The notes under the pieces: generated by a model | Databases searched by the model: none | The model's input: the letters and a program-made list of their open reading frames with translations, nothing else | What the model was told of the DNA's origin: nothing | Source: a virus | Length of the DNA stretch: 49,883 nt | Virus record (IMG/VR): IMGVR_UViG_3300033141_005088 | Coordinates: 1-49,883 of that record | Direction: 5' to 3' (one strand) | Shown here: positions 32,072 through 40,793 of the stretch, in pieces | Numbering within the stretch: position 1 is the first letter of the stretch | How the letters are laid out: each line of letters starts with the position of its first letter | Made by a program: the position numbers and the translations under genes

Positions 32072-34411
32072 TTACTTATTTCTCTTATCAAGGCTACCCC
32101 AACGCTCTCCAATATTAATACCTATCTTAAATGGAATTGGAGAATCAATAGGACAATTTTCCTCCATCTCATACTTTACCACTGAGATGACTTCATCGAC
32201 TTTATCCGGCTTAACCTCTATTAGGATTGAATCATGAACTGTTAGCAGAATACGTGCTTCATCTGGATTAAAACGATTGTGCAGTCTTACCAGAGCTGTT
32301 AAACATAAATCAGATGCCATTGACTGAATTGGTGCGTTTACCGCTTGCCTAAGAATCTCTCCTTTATTGCTATTGAGGATAATCGGAAATCTCCTTTTTC
32401 TTCCAAAGGGAGTAGTTACATATCCTTGAGTGATAGCTTGGTTTCTAACTTCCTCCATCCATCCTGCCAGACCTCGAAATCTGGAGAGGAAGGAATCAAT
32501 GTATCGTTGAGCCTCTGCAACGGAACACTTTAGTTCTCCGAAAGCTAGAGACTTGGCTCCTCGTCCATAAATAATCCCAAAATCAATAAATTTAGCTACA
32601 TGGCGTTGGCGTTCTGTTACCTTTTCTGCCGGGATATTAAACACCTCTGAAGCTACCATTCTATGTACATCTTTGTCTTCTTTATAGTATTTTGTTAGGA
32701 GTTCATCTCCACTATAGTAAGTTGCACACCTGAGTTCTAGTTGGCTATAATCAGCTTCAACAAGTACCCATCCTGGAGTTGCGACAAAAGCATCCCGAAT
32801 TAAAGGGCCGACCAGAGCTGGGATATTCTGAAGATTCGGATTGCGGCTTGAAAGCCTTCCCGTAACCGTTCCATGGAGAAGGAAATCAGCGTGAACTCGA
32901 CTATCTGGAGAGACTTTACTTAAAAGACCTTCAACAAATGTCCCTTTTAGGGTTTGGAGCTTGCGGTATTCTAAAATAAGTTTCACAGCTTCGTGCTGGT
33001 CAGCCATCTGTCTGAGGGCTCTTTTATTTGTCGAAGTTCCTTTCAACCTAAGTTTGCCATACAAAAACTCGCTTACCTGTTTTGGTGAATTCGGGTTGAA
33101 CTTAGGGCCTGCAACCTCTTGAAGCTTTAGTAGAATACTACCCAGTTGCTGGTTTATTTGGTTTTGCAGGCTTGCCAAATATTCGATATCAAGTCGTACC
33201 CCTACCAACTCAATCTGGCTAAGAGCCAAAGAAGCAGGAACCAAGATTTTATCGTGAACATCTCTAACTTCATCTTTCTCCATATCTCGAACTAAATCTT
33301 GACTGAGAAGTAGAGTGTAATAGGTATCTAAAGCATTATATTTTGACAACATTTCAAAAGGTAAATCCTTATAATTTGGTTCTACATACTCAGGAGGCTC
33401 GAGATTAGACTTCTTTGCAAGCCGAATCTCCTTTAGTCTCTCCGCTCTCAAATCTCTGAGAAATTGTTTAACCGGAAGAGTGTAATCTGGAGCATCATAG
33501 TAATCTCGGGCTATCTCCTCGAGCCTATGCCCGCCTCGCCTTTCGTCTAAGGTATAATGAGCAAGCATCGTATCAATCTGAGGTTCCCACTGAATCCCAA
33601 GCTTGTAGTTTAGAAACTTAGCATCAAAGCTTACATTTTGACCGCCTGAGATTATAGGAGATTCAAAAAGCTCTTTCAATTTAGAGACTACAAATTTATT
33701 TCTAAGCAGTTCTCCGGGTATCTGATAGCATTTTTCTTTCCTTGATTGAATCCCTATCAGTAAGATTTCACCAACCAGAGGGTTTAAATCCGTTGTTTCA
33801 ATATCACAAACAAACCTACCATCGCGTTTAACATCTTCAATCATTTCAAGAACGTCCATAATATTTCTACAGACTTTAATCTCCGGTATTTTGTGTTCAA
33901 TAACGTTCTCAGAGTCAAAGTCAACTATTTTCTTTACATCTTTTGCAAAGTCTGTGAAATCTATAGGAACTCGGAGAATCTTAGCGGGATGCCAAGTTAT
34001 AATTGCGTGAGCCTGGAGTTCTTCAATCCAAAAAACTCTCCCTCGATTTGTTGTAATAGGCAATCGTTCAGGAGCCACTGATTGAGCTGCTATAGCCCCA
34101 ACCAGTAGAAGCTTCTTACACCCTCGAATCTCCTCAAAAAGCCTATCTCTGCAGCATTCAATAGCTAAACTATCGGGAGTTGCATTACCTGGAGGGTGGC
34201 AGAGGCAGGCATTTGTTATCCAGATAGATTCGGGTTTAATACCTGCTTCTTGGAGAGTCATCCGTAGAATCTGCCCTGCCTTCCCTACAAAAGGCTTTCC
34301 GAGTTTAGCTTCCATTTGTCCTGGAGCCTCTCCAACTACCACAAAATCTTTCTTGGTTCCAACTCCAGGGACTTTTGGTCTTCCATTTAATGGACACTCT
34401 TTACATCTCAA
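32072..34411 (-). CDS. Fusion of family-4-type uracil-DNA glycosylase and DNA polymerase I
   Basis: 779 residues, TTG start. About 1-185 is a uracil-DNA glycosylase: CKECPLNG, VVGEAPGQMEAKLGKPFVGK and ACLCHPPGN, with four Cys for an iron-sulphur cluster. About 195-370 is a 3'-5' exonuclease (FVCDIETTDLNP). About 430-779 is family-A polymerase: motif A VEADYSQLELR, motif B RHVAKFIDFGIIYG, motif C LTVHDS. No 5' nuclease domain. It should copy the phage genome while removing uracil. Fusion reading frame is continuous. Confidence 0.93.
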   Translation of the reverse strand: MRCKECPLNGRPKVPGVGTKKDFVVVGEAPGQMEAKLGKPFVGKAGQILRMTLQEAGIKPESIWITNACLCHPPGNATPDSLAIECCRDRLFEEIRGCKKLLLVGAIAAQSVAPERLPITTNRGRVFWIEELQAHAIITWHPAKILRVPIDFTDFAKDVKKIVDFDSENVIEHKIPEIKVCRNIMDVLEMIEDVKRDGRFVCDIETTDLNPLVGEILLIGIQSRKEKCYQIPGELLRNKFVVSKLKELFESPIISGGQNVSFDAKFLNYKLGIQWEPQIDTMLAHYTLDERRGGHRLEEIARDYYDAPDYTLPVKQFLRDLRAERLKEIRLAKKSNLEPPEYVEPNYKDLPFEMLSKYNALDTYYTLLLSQDLVRDMEKDEVRDVHDKILVPASLALSQIELVGVRLDIEYLASLQNQINQQLGSILLKLQEVAGPKFNPNSPKQVSEFLYGKLRLKGTSTNKRALRQMADQHEAVKLILEYRKLQTLKGTFVEGLLSKVSPDSRVHADFLLHGTVTGRLSSRNPNLQNIPALVGPLIRDAFVATPGWVLVEADYSQLELRCATYYSGDELLTKYYKEDKDVHRMVASEVFNIPAEKVTERQRHVAKFIDFGIIYGRGAKSLAFGELKCSVAEAQRYIDSFLSRFRGLAGWMEEVRNQAITQGYVTTPFGRKRRFPIILNSNKGEILRQAVNAPIQSMASDLCLTALVRLHNRFNPDEARILLTVHDSILIEVKPDKVDEVISVVKYEMEENCPIDSPIPFKIGINIGERWGSLDKRNK

Positions 34412-35198
34412 GAGAACTCACCCTCTTACCTCGAGCCCACTTCTTCATAATAAGTATATTTCTCTTTGCAGCCTCAATATCTATATCAGTCAACTCAAAG
34501 AAGTTTACCTGCCGTGTAGGGTACTTGGGCTGACTTCCGCGAGGATTAGAGTTCAACACAAGTCCACCAGCTGCATACACAATAGGTTTTGAACTATCAA
34601 CCCCTCTAATATGAGAAGATAGCCAGTCATTGCTTGCGATTTCAAAGAATTGAGAGAAATTCCTTCCAATTCCCAGAAGGTGAATGGCAACGTCTCGGTT
34701 GAGTCTCCTAGCTGCCAAAATAGTTGAGAAGACTAAAACGGGAATCCCTCCATCCCAGCCTTCAAGAGCTTTAGGGATTCCTATTGTATCAACCCCGAGT
34801 TCCAGAAGACCTTCTAAACAAACCAAGAATTCCCGGAACGTTCGTCCTTGAGGAACTCCCATAATTCTAATACCAGGGAGCTCTTCCCGGATACGGTGGT
34901 ATGCTTCAATAGACCTTTCCAAAGTATCATCTCCAAAGAACTGACGGTCTGGTAAAACTATTTCTTGGCACTTGATTTCCTTTGCAAGTGAAATTTGCAA
35001 GTCTAAAGAACCTGCTTCGCCCATCTCATGCGCAGAGTTGTCTAAGATAACAAAGTCTCCTTCTCGGATTCTTGTTTGATAGAAATTAATGTAAGCAACT
35101 GAGCTCTCTGCGACATGAGGGAGAATCAAATGGTATCTGTCTCCGTAACGGGTCAACCACTCGAGAAAATGAATTGGGGTTATTACAGCAAGCTGCAT
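34401..35198 (-). CDS. dpdA: DpdA-like DNA 7-deazaguanine transglycosylase
   Basis: 265 residues, AGGAGGAGCA site. A TIM-barrel protein of the tRNA-guanine transglycosylase superfamily: VILDNSAHE and EIVLPDRQFFGDD provide the two Asp in positions used for base exchange; MGVPQGR and LGVDTIGIPKAL continue the barrel. It lacks the zinc-site tail of bacterial Tgt. With queC, queE, folE and queD nearby, it most likely inserts preQ0 into phage DNA. The start overlaps the upstream gene by 16 bases. Short-form DpdA is my best match. Confidence 0.75.
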   Translation of the reverse strand: MQLAVITPIHFLEWLTRYGDRYHLILPHVAESSVAYINFYQTRIREGDFVILDNSAHEMGEAGSLDLQISLAKEIKCQEIVLPDRQFFGDDTLERSIEAYHRIREELPGIRIMGVPQGRTFREFLVCLEGLLELGVDTIGIPKALEGWDGGIPVLVFSTILAARRLNRDVAIHLLGIGRNFSQFFEIASNDWLSSHIRGVDSSKPIVYAAGGLVLNSNPRGSQPKYPTRQVNFFELTDIDIEAAKRNILIMKKWARGKRVSSLEM

Positions 35199-35533
35199 TG
35201 CTCCTCCTTTCCTTCTCCCTTGTGCTGTTCTTCTATCATTAAAACCAAAGCTCCAGCAAAGGCTGCGTAATTAATGATATCAATGAAACTGTCCAGAGTC
35301 TCTCTATAGTTCTGGACTTTAGAGAGACTCTCGGCTCTCATAACCTTCTTGTAAATCTCAAAGATGCAATCCTGTATACCATGAATGAAGTACTCGGGAA
35401 TTGAAAAATCATTATTATACCCTTTGCCTCTTTCTACCAGGATTGATTCAGCTCGATTCTTTATATCTTCAACCTTTTTTAGGAAGTCAGACTGAAGATT
35501 GTCTCTACTGAAATAAGAATCTGTAATTTTCAT
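35183..35533 (-). CDS. Nmad1/DUF1599-like protein, 116 aa
   Basis: Helical protein with ILVERGKGYNNDF, then IFEIYKKVMRAESLSK and DSFIDIINYAAFAGAL. The G..Y, K..R and D..N-Y-A spacing recalls the nucleotide-modification-associated domain 1 (DUF1599), a MazG-like helical fold. That would suit its place directly before the DpdA-like gene, with which it overlaps. The match is by pattern only, so the call is tentative. Confidence 0.5.
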   Translation of the reverse strand: MKITDSYFSRDNLQSDFLKKVEDIKNRAESILVERGKGYNNDFSIPEYFIHGIQDCIFEIYKKVMRAESLSKVQNYRETLDSFIDIINYAAFAGALVLMIEEQHKGEGKEEQCSLL

Positions 35534-35541
35534 CTCTTCTC

Positions 35542-36018
35542 CTATTGAATCTTGATTCTCGGTGACTTTGTAGGTCCTAAACCTTTTGGAACCGCTGCCT
35601 GAGACCCTTTATTAAGAGGAACCTTCTGCCCAGAGTCAAAAGCAAAATCCTTAATTTTATTCACAATCCCTCCTGCATAAGCCTCTTGGATAATTACTGC
35701 ACGACACTCAGCCCCAACGAGACTTTCAAAAAAGCCTTCTGGGAACTCTACCTCTCCTTTTAGAGAATCAGGGTCAACCCCTAAAGCTACAAGAGTTCTC
35801 TGGAGATAATAGGCAGGACCTCCACCAGGAGTTAGACTGTTTGTATGCCATATTTTTCTCCCTTGAAAGTCTCCTTCCCTTATCTCAAAGGTCCAGTTAA
35901 TATAAGGGTATTCAGACCTCTGACTCTCCCTGATTTCAGCTCCCACAAGCTGGAGTTTATAAACTCCTCCGGGAATCGGCTCAAAAGTTCCAACTTCAGA
36001 AAAATTTACTTTTATCAT
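35542..36018 (-). CDS. Probable single-stranded-DNA-binding protein (DUF669-like)
   Basis: 158 residues after AAGGAGGTAAAGAAA. GTFEPIPGGVYKLQLVGAEI, YPYINWTFEI, GRKIWHTNSLTPGG, and a C-terminal disordered tail with Gly, Pro, Ser and Lys. This is the plan of DUF669 proteins, which replace SSB in many phages and pair with a Sak4/RecA-like ATPase, as here. It lies between that ATPase and the modification genes. Confidence 0.75.
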   Translation of the reverse strand: MIKVNFSEVGTFEPIPGGVYKLQLVGAEIRESQRSEYPYINWTFEIREGDFQGRKIWHTNSLTPGGGPAYYLQRTLVALGVDPDSLKGEVEFPEGFFESLVGAECRAVIIQEAYAGGIVNKIKDFAFDSGQKVPLNKGSQAAVPKGLGPTKSPRIKIQ

Positions 36019-36041
36019 TTTCTTTACCTCCTTCTTACCTT

Positions 36042-36809
36042 TTATTTACTTACTAAATCTAAAATCTTCGGGAGTGTGGGCTCGACTACCATCCCTCCCA
36101 ACTTACCGCCTTCAGTTCGGTCCTTAGCTATAATCCCTTCTGTTGGTTGAGTAAACAGAGCTCTATATTGAACTTCCTGCCCTTCCTTAACCTCTGTAAC
36201 TACAGCTAAATAACCAACAATTGTGAGTAGTCCAGGTATCTCAAGCGCAAGCTGGCCGATTAGAGAAGGCCAATACTGAGTCTGTTTAGTTCTTGGGTCA
36301 GTCATTTGTTTAACCGCAGCTGAGAAGAAGACATGCATTGGCAGGTCTCGGAAGTACCTGATTAGCTTTCTCATCTGCGCAGCACTTTTCAGATAATCAT
36401 CTTGGTAAGCAATGTCTGGGTCATGTCTGGGATTAGTTTGAACTCCAGTCTCAACAATGCTTGTAAGGTTTAGGTAGTTCATTTCTGACAAGCTATCAAG
36501 CGCAACAGACCTGTAAGGGTTATCTTCATTAGTAGCTAGATACTCGTACACAATGTCAAAATCACTCCAGGACTTAATCTTAACCACATCAACCCTATCA
36601 ACTGAAGGCTTGACCTTCTTATTAGCCAGGTCTTCCAAAGAAATCTTGTGCACCAGTGATTCAATTGACTGTACTCCGGCTTCGAAATCAAGGAGCAAGG
36701 TCGGAGCAAGTCTTTGGTCCTTCATCTTAGTAGCAGATGCAAGTAGTGTTGTCTTCCCGTGCCCGGTTGGCCCGAAAACTATTAACTTCAGTGGATTTTG
36801 TATAATCAT
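36042..36809 (-). CDS. RecA-like recombination ATPase (Sak4/AAA_24)
   Basis: 255 residues. KLIVFGPTGHGKTTLLASA is Walker A; TLLLDFEAG and VALDSLSEMNYLNL supply the acidic residues of Walker B. The core fits the AAA_24 family, to which phage Sak4 annealing/recombination ATPases belong. It should act with the neighbouring DUF669-like protein and the PD-(D/E)XK nuclease in recombination-dependent replication or repair. Strong ribosome site. Confidence 0.85.
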   Translation of the reverse strand: MIIQNPLKLIVFGPTGHGKTTLLASATKMKDQRLAPTLLLDFEAGVQSIESLVHKISLEDLANKKVKPSVDRVDVVKIKSWSDFDIVYEYLATNEDNPYRSVALDSLSEMNYLNLTSIVETGVQTNPRHDPDIAYQDDYLKSAAQMRKLIRYFRDLPMHVFFSAAVKQMTDPRTKQTQYWPSLIGQLALEIPGLLTIVGYLAVVTEVKEGQEVQYRALFTQPTEGIIAKDRTEGGKLGGMVVEPTLPKILDLVSK

Positions 36810-36813
36810 CTCT

Positions 36814-37782
36814 TTACCTCCTTCTTCCTTCCTCTTTTATAAATAAAACATCCTTCAACGCTTCAACATCTCCTTTCTCATTTTCTACCTTGCAGAGAAC
36901 TCTGTAGGGACACGCCCAAACGCAATCCTTTGTTGAGCTTGGGTATATTGCTGTAGAAGGACTTCTCATCTCTCTTGACTCGTAAACTAAATTCTCCATA
37001 AAAGAAGTAAGCTCATTAGGATTCCTTGGAATAAGCTCTCTTTTGTAGAAGGTGTTTCCTTTCTGCTTCAAGAATTCCAGTACCTCTCCATAATCTTTTG
37101 GGTCCAGTCCTTCTTCAAGAATAGTCTCTAGATAAACTTTATAAGTAGTATCTACTGATTTGACCTTCGACAAAGCGCCGGACTTAAGCCTCAAAGGAGT
37201 GGTAGGGACTTTCTTCCTTAACTGGTTATAAATAGCACCCATAGGCATCTCTCCGTAAACAGTCCAAACCAACCATAGATACGCTGTCATTTGGTCATCG
37301 AGCTCTAAAACGTTAGGTTCAACAAAAGACCCAACTGTTTTATGGTCAACTACCCAGAGCTTTCCTTTTCTTCTTACAAGTAGGTCTAAAGTCCCGACAA
37401 GATAGTTATAGGTTCTTGGAATTCGAGCCTGCAGAGGAGTTTCAACAGCAATTACCTCAAAATCATCGTTAGCTTTAGCAAAATCAATATATCCTTTTAA
37501 CATCACCTCCATTAACTTGACTTTTTCTTGATAATCTCGAACATCCTCGGATGTAAAGTCCCTAAAAGCTTCTTCTGGAACAACCTCCTCTAACCAGCTT
37601 GATATTGCTTTAATAGGGTCTTCACCTCTGTAATACGCTGCAAGTCCAACATGAACACCTCTCCCAACCCAAAGCGCGTTTCTGGGTTCAGTTTTTGGAA
37701 ACAAATTCTGCCTATAACTATAGTCCCACAACCGTCTACAGAATTTGAACCGGGACCTTTCCGTAACATGTATAATACTCAA
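36814..37782 (-). CDS. PD-(D/E)XK nuclease (RecB/Cas4-like)
   Basis: 322 residues, TTG start after GAGGAGGTCAAGGCAA. ALWVGRGVHVGLAAYYRG holds the conserved His; LVGTLDLLVRRKGKLWVVDH gives the GxxD...D-K catalytic core (VDHKT). Cys near residue 16 (KFCRRLWD) and a final CVWACPYRVLC can bind an iron-sulphur cluster as in AddB/Cas4. First gene after the promoter at 37812-37840; operon with the RecA-like ATPase. Confidence 0.88.
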   Translation of the reverse strand: MSIIHVTERSRFKFCRRLWDYSYRQNLFPKTEPRNALWVGRGVHVGLAAYYRGEDPIKAISSWLEEVVPEEAFRDFTSEDVRDYQEKVKLMEVMLKGYIDFAKANDDFEVIAVETPLQARIPRTYNYLVGTLDLLVRRKGKLWVVDHKTVGSFVEPNVLELDDQMTAYLWLVWTVYGEMPMGAIYNQLRKKVPTTPLRLKSGALSKVKSVDTTYKVYLETILEEGLDPKDYGEVLEFLKQKGNTFYKRELIPRNPNELTSFMENLVYESREMRSPSTAIYPSSTKDCVWACPYRVLCKVENEKGDVEALKDVLFIKEEGRRR

Positions 37783-37811
37783 TTGCCTTGACCTCCTCTC
37801 ATATTATAATA

Positions 37812-37840
37812 ATTATAACCTGTTAAGGAAACGAAATCAA
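37812..37840 (-). promoter_or_regulatory. Promoter with TAACNNGTTA operator, recombination genes
   Basis: Minus strand TTGATT (37835-37840), 17 bases, TATAAT (37812-37817). The spacer end contains the dyad TAACCTGTTA (37816-37825, plus strand), overlapping the -10. Almost the same promoter and dyad occur at 41056-41084. Confidence 0.7.
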
Positions 37841-37845
37841 GTACT

Positions 37846-38235
37846 TTATTTTAAAAATTTTTGAGGAATCTTTGCCTTCTCGAGACCTAAGTAAACAATT
37901 CCATGACAAATAGCATCAGTTATATGCTGTGACCTGATTTCTGAAAAGTCGTACATCGGCCATTGATAAGCTCCTTTTATCTGAGAAGGGAACTGGCTTG
38001 TATATTTAACCTTAGCTCTTTCACAAAGGAACTTAACTACTCCTATAACCTCTAACCCAATCGGGTTAAATGACGCACGAGCAACTCTAATTTCCTCATA
38101 CAGAACAAGGTCTGACTCAGGAATAAGCACCGGAAGACCCTCCCAAGTCGGAAACTCACCGTAGTTAACCAAATACCCGTCCTGAAAGATAGCAAATCCG
38201 GTTATTCCCCCTGTATCGAGGGTTAACAGTTTCAA
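37846..38235 (-). CDS. RuvC-like Holliday junction resolvase
   Basis: 129 residues, TTG start with AGGAGGTATC. RNase-H fold: LLTLDTGGITGFAIF (first Asp), VLYEEIRV (Glu), and SQHITDAICHGIVYLG (last Asp on the C-terminal helix). Phage relatives cut branched DNA before packaging. Short, but the three acidic positions are in place. It follows queD after eight bases. Confidence 0.78.
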   Translation of the reverse strand: MKLLTLDTGGITGFAIFQDGYLVNYGEFPTWEGLPVLIPESDLVLYEEIRVARASFNPIGLEVIGVVKFLCERAKVKYTSQFPSQIKGAYQWPMYDFSEIRSQHITDAICHGIVYLGLEKAKIPQKFLK

Positions 38236-38243
38236 GATACCTC

Positions 38244-38621
38244 CTATTCTCTATACGTAACTCCTGCTTTTTCACTTTCCCAAATTGTCACAGACTCGAC
38301 CTCAAGTACATATAAATCCTCATCTTTCCTTAACAGCCTCTCTATATCTCTGTATATCCTTTTTGCAAGAAACTCGGCCGTAGGATTTTCGGTCTCATAC
38401 AACTCATTGAGGTACACATGGTCCGGGATAACTGCTTTCAAAATTCCTTTCAACTTTTTGAAATCCACAAACATGTTATCCTTTGGTAATGTCCGTCCAA
38501 GATGAGTAAATTCAACCTCAGCTTTTATAGTGTGCCCGTGTAAATTTCGGCAGGGTCCCTTGTAACTCTCGAGCTTGTGAGCTACGGCTCCGGTCGCTCT
38601 TATAATATACGCAAATGACAC
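38244..38621 (-). CDS. queD: 6-carboxy-tetrahydropterin synthase QueD
   Basis: I choose GTG 38621, directly after GAGGAGGAGTAAA; the upstream TTG (38636) lies inside that site. About 125 residues: GAVAHKLE, CRNLHGHTIKAEVEF with the catalytic Cys and two zinc His, DFKKLKGILK, and the terminal VTIWESEKAG. It makes 6-carboxytetrahydropterin from dihydroneopterin triphosphate, the second step to preQ0. Part of the block with folE, queE and queC. Confidence 0.9.
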   Translation of the reverse strand: MSFAYIIRATGAVAHKLESYKGPCRNLHGHTIKAEVEFTHLGRTLPKDNMFVDFKKLKGILKAVIPDHVYLNELYETENPTAEFLAKRIYRDIERLLRKDEDLYVLEVESVTIWESEKAGVTYRE

Positions 38622-38622
38622 T

Positions 38623-38817
38623 TTACTCCTCCTCAAAAATTTTCTTTAGTTTTTTAAACATTACATCATAGTCTAATAGTTTATGATTAACTACTTTTTC
38701 TACAAAGCTATCTAAAAGCTTCTCCATTTTTTTATATTTTATATTTTCTCTATATTGTTTTCTATCAGCTTCTTTTTCCATATTATATACTGTTAAAAAT
38801 CCGTCTTTCTGCACCAT
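38623..38817 (-). CDS. Hypothetical charged protein between folE and queD, 64 aa
   Basis: GCGAGGAAAAATA precedes the ATG. Lys/Glu-rich and mostly helical (MEKLLDSFVEKVVNHKLLDY, KKLKKIFEEE). The stop lies just ahead of the queD start, so the two are coupled. No motif is recognised and its A/T content is higher than the flanking queuosine genes. It may be a recent insertion in that block. Confidence 0.6.
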   Translation of the reverse strand: MVQKDGFLTVYNMEKEADRKQYRENIKYKKMEKLLDSFVEKVVNHKLLDYDVMFKKLKKIFEEE

Positions 38818-38839
38818 TATTTTTCCTCGCCTCTCCCTC

Positions 38840-39421
38840 CTAAATTCTTCTATCTTCGTAAGACCTAATCAAGCTTAAGAACTCGCTTTTTGCATTAGGG
38901 TTGTCGCGGAATATCCCTTTGAGAGAACTTGTTATAACTGCTGAATTCTGCTTAATACCTCTAGCTACCATACACATGTGCACTCCTTTTATCATAACGA
39001 TACTTCCTAAACACTCGAGCTCCTTATATAGAGCGTCTGCCAGAACCTCGGTATAAGTTTCCTGAAGAAATGGGTACTTGGCCATCACTACAACAAACCT
39101 GGCTATCTTCGATAGTCCAATAACATACTTCTTCGGAATGTACCCGACACTTACCCTATACAAAACCGGAAGTAGATGGTGGGGGCAGAGAGAAGATGCT
39201 TGAATCCCCGGTACAATCACCATCTCATTATTTGTTGAAGGGAATCTGGCTTTTGTAAACTTCCGAATCTGTGAATCAATTTCTTCTCGCGGTGAAATGT
39301 ACTCAGACAAATATGTAGCAATCCTCTTAGGGGTATCAACAAAATTCGGGTCATTAAGGTCAACCCCTAAGGCTTTCAACCCTTGTCTAATAGCTTCAGT
39401 AGTTAGTGTTATCTTTTTCAT
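38840..39421 (-). CDS. folE: GTP cyclohydrolase I (FolE)
   Basis: Start at 39421, after AAGGAGGAGAGT and overlapping the queE stop; an earlier in-frame start at 39445 is unlikely. About 193 residues: VDTPKRIATYLSE, SSLCPHHLLPV with the zinc Cys/His, GYIPKKYVIGLSKIARFV, LQETYTEVLADAL, MCMVARGIKQ. It converts GTP to dihydroneopterin triphosphate, the entry to preQ0. All expected active-site residues seem present. Confidence 0.93.
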   Translation of the reverse strand: MKKITLTTEAIRQGLKALGVDLNDPNFVDTPKRIATYLSEYISPREEIDSQIRKFTKARFPSTNNEMVIVPGIQASSLCPHHLLPVLYRVSVGYIPKKYVIGLSKIARFVVVMAKYPFLQETYTEVLADALYKELECLGSIVMIKGVHMCMVARGIKQNSAVITSSLKGIFRDNPNAKSEFLSLIRSYEDRRI

Positions 39422-40089
39422 ACTCTCCTCCTTTTTGAGCCCCAAATTACCTTATGTAATTGGGTTTGCAAAATACAATGTCTAAACGCGCTATCTTTGA
39501 CCATTAAAGCTGCTACATCTTGCATTAGCTTCTTATCCCCCCAAACCGGTGAAATATAAACAGGAGGGAGAAACTTCCTATATAGCTGCAGAACCTCTCT
39601 TACGAAAGCCATATCATCCAAGCTAGTTACTACAAACTTTACTACACCAGTATCCCTCAATTTTGGCAGGTTTTCTTTATAAATTCTAATATTCTTGTTC
39701 CCACTGCCTGGAGTTTTTATATCCATAACGACTTGTACTTGTAACCCCTGAGTAAACAACGCAGACGGAATTATCACCTCACCATTAGTCTCAAGTACAA
39801 TGTTTATAGATGGCTTCTTGGCAACTAACTTCTTTATGAGAATTAACGTACTCGCTGCTTGTAATAGTGGCTCACCACCTGTAATACATACATAGCTGGC
39901 TTGAGAATCTATTACCCTGGAGACTAAAGAGCTAATTTGTGCTACATATCCTGAGCTCTTGTCTTGAGCGTAGATTGTATCACAATAATTGCAACGTAGA
40001 TTGCAACCGGCTGTACGTATGAAATAGGTAACCCTGCCAGAAGAAGGCCCTTCGCCTTGAATGGATGTAAATTCTTCATTTACAAGCAT
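39418..40089 (-). CDS. queE: 7-carboxy-7-deazaguanine synthase QueE (radical SAM)
   Basis: Start at 40089, after ACGAAGGAGGAAGAC. About 223 residues. EEFTSIQGEGPSSGRVTYFI, then AGCNLRCNYCDT with the CxxxCxxC iron-sulphur cluster motif, ITGGEPLLQ and VLETNGE. It rearranges carboxytetrahydropterin to CDG. It overlaps both queC (start inside its end) and folE (ATGA), so the three are translated as a unit. Confidence 0.93.
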   Translation of the reverse strand: MLVNEEFTSIQGEGPSSGRVTYFIRTAGCNLRCNYCDTIYAQDKSSGYVAQISSLVSRVIDSQASYVCITGGEPLLQAASTLILIKKLVAKKPSINIVLETNGEVIIPSALFTQGLQVQVVMDIKTPGSGNKNIRIYKENLPKLRDTGVVKFVVTSLDDMAFVREVLQLYRKFLPPVYISPVWGDKKLMQDVAALMVKDSAFRHCILQTQLHKVIWGSKRRRV

Positions 40090-40765
40090 GTCTTCCTCCT
40101 TCGTACTCAATCGGGTCCGCAACTCCTGCTTTTGAAAAAGCCTCAAGCCTGCTTAAACAAGCTGAACACTTCCCGCAGGCTTTCTCTTTCCCGTTATAAC
40201 AAGTCCAGGTTAAATGGAATGGGGCACCGAGCTGAACTCCTACTTCAACAATTTCAGCTTTTGTTAAGTACTGGAATGGAACTATGAGACGGACTTGGTG
40301 ATAAGTCCCAACATAAATCGCGCTGCCTATTGCTCCATTAAACTCGGGAGTACAGTCGGGGTAAGCCCACTCAGCAGCATCATCAGCGTGAGCTCCATAG
40401 TAAATCAAGTCGGCTCCTTGACTCAAAGCTACTGCCGCTGCGCTCGAGAGAAGAACTCCATTTCGAAAAGGTACATATGTTGGAGAAACTCCTTGAATTT
40501 CAGCATAAGACTTCTCGGGAACTCCCTTTCTCCAGTTGATTAAGGAACTATCTGACCCCTTGAAAATATCCGGGATTACTATCTCCTGCCATAAGAGAAT
40601 CCCTAAGAACTTCGCAACTTTCTTCGCGGAGCTAATCTCTTTTTGATGCCTTTGTCCGTAATTAATAGTCAGTCCAATCACATTTTTTGCTCCGTGGTTC
40701 TTTACGGCCAGAGCTCCAACCGTTGTACTATCCATCCCTCCGGATAGTAATACTATAGCTGTCAT
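40076..40765 (-). CDS. queC: PreQ0 synthase QueC
   Basis: 229 residues, AAAGGAAATTACA site. PP-loop SGGMDSTTVGALAV for ATP, TINYGQRHQKEI, PTYVPFRNGVLLSSAAAVAL, and the C-terminal zinc site TCYNGKEKACGKCSACLSRL. It turns CDG into preQ0 with ammonia and ATP. The product can feed the DpdA-like enzyme. No QueF is seen in the window, so reduction to preQ1 is not expected. Confidence 0.94.
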   Translation of the reverse strand: MTAIVLLSGGMDSTTVGALAVKNHGAKNVIGLTINYGQRHQKEISSAKKVAKFLGILLWQEIVIPDIFKGSDSSLINWRKGVPEKSYAEIQGVSPTYVPFRNGVLLSSAAAVALSQGADLIYYGAHADDAAEWAYPDCTPEFNGAIGSAIYVGTYHQVRLIVPFQYLTKAEIVEVGVQLGAPFHLTWTCYNGKEKACGKCSACLSRLEAFSKAGVADPIEYEGGRHACK

Positions 40766-40793
40766 TGTAATTTCCTTTCTTGTCTCAATTGTC

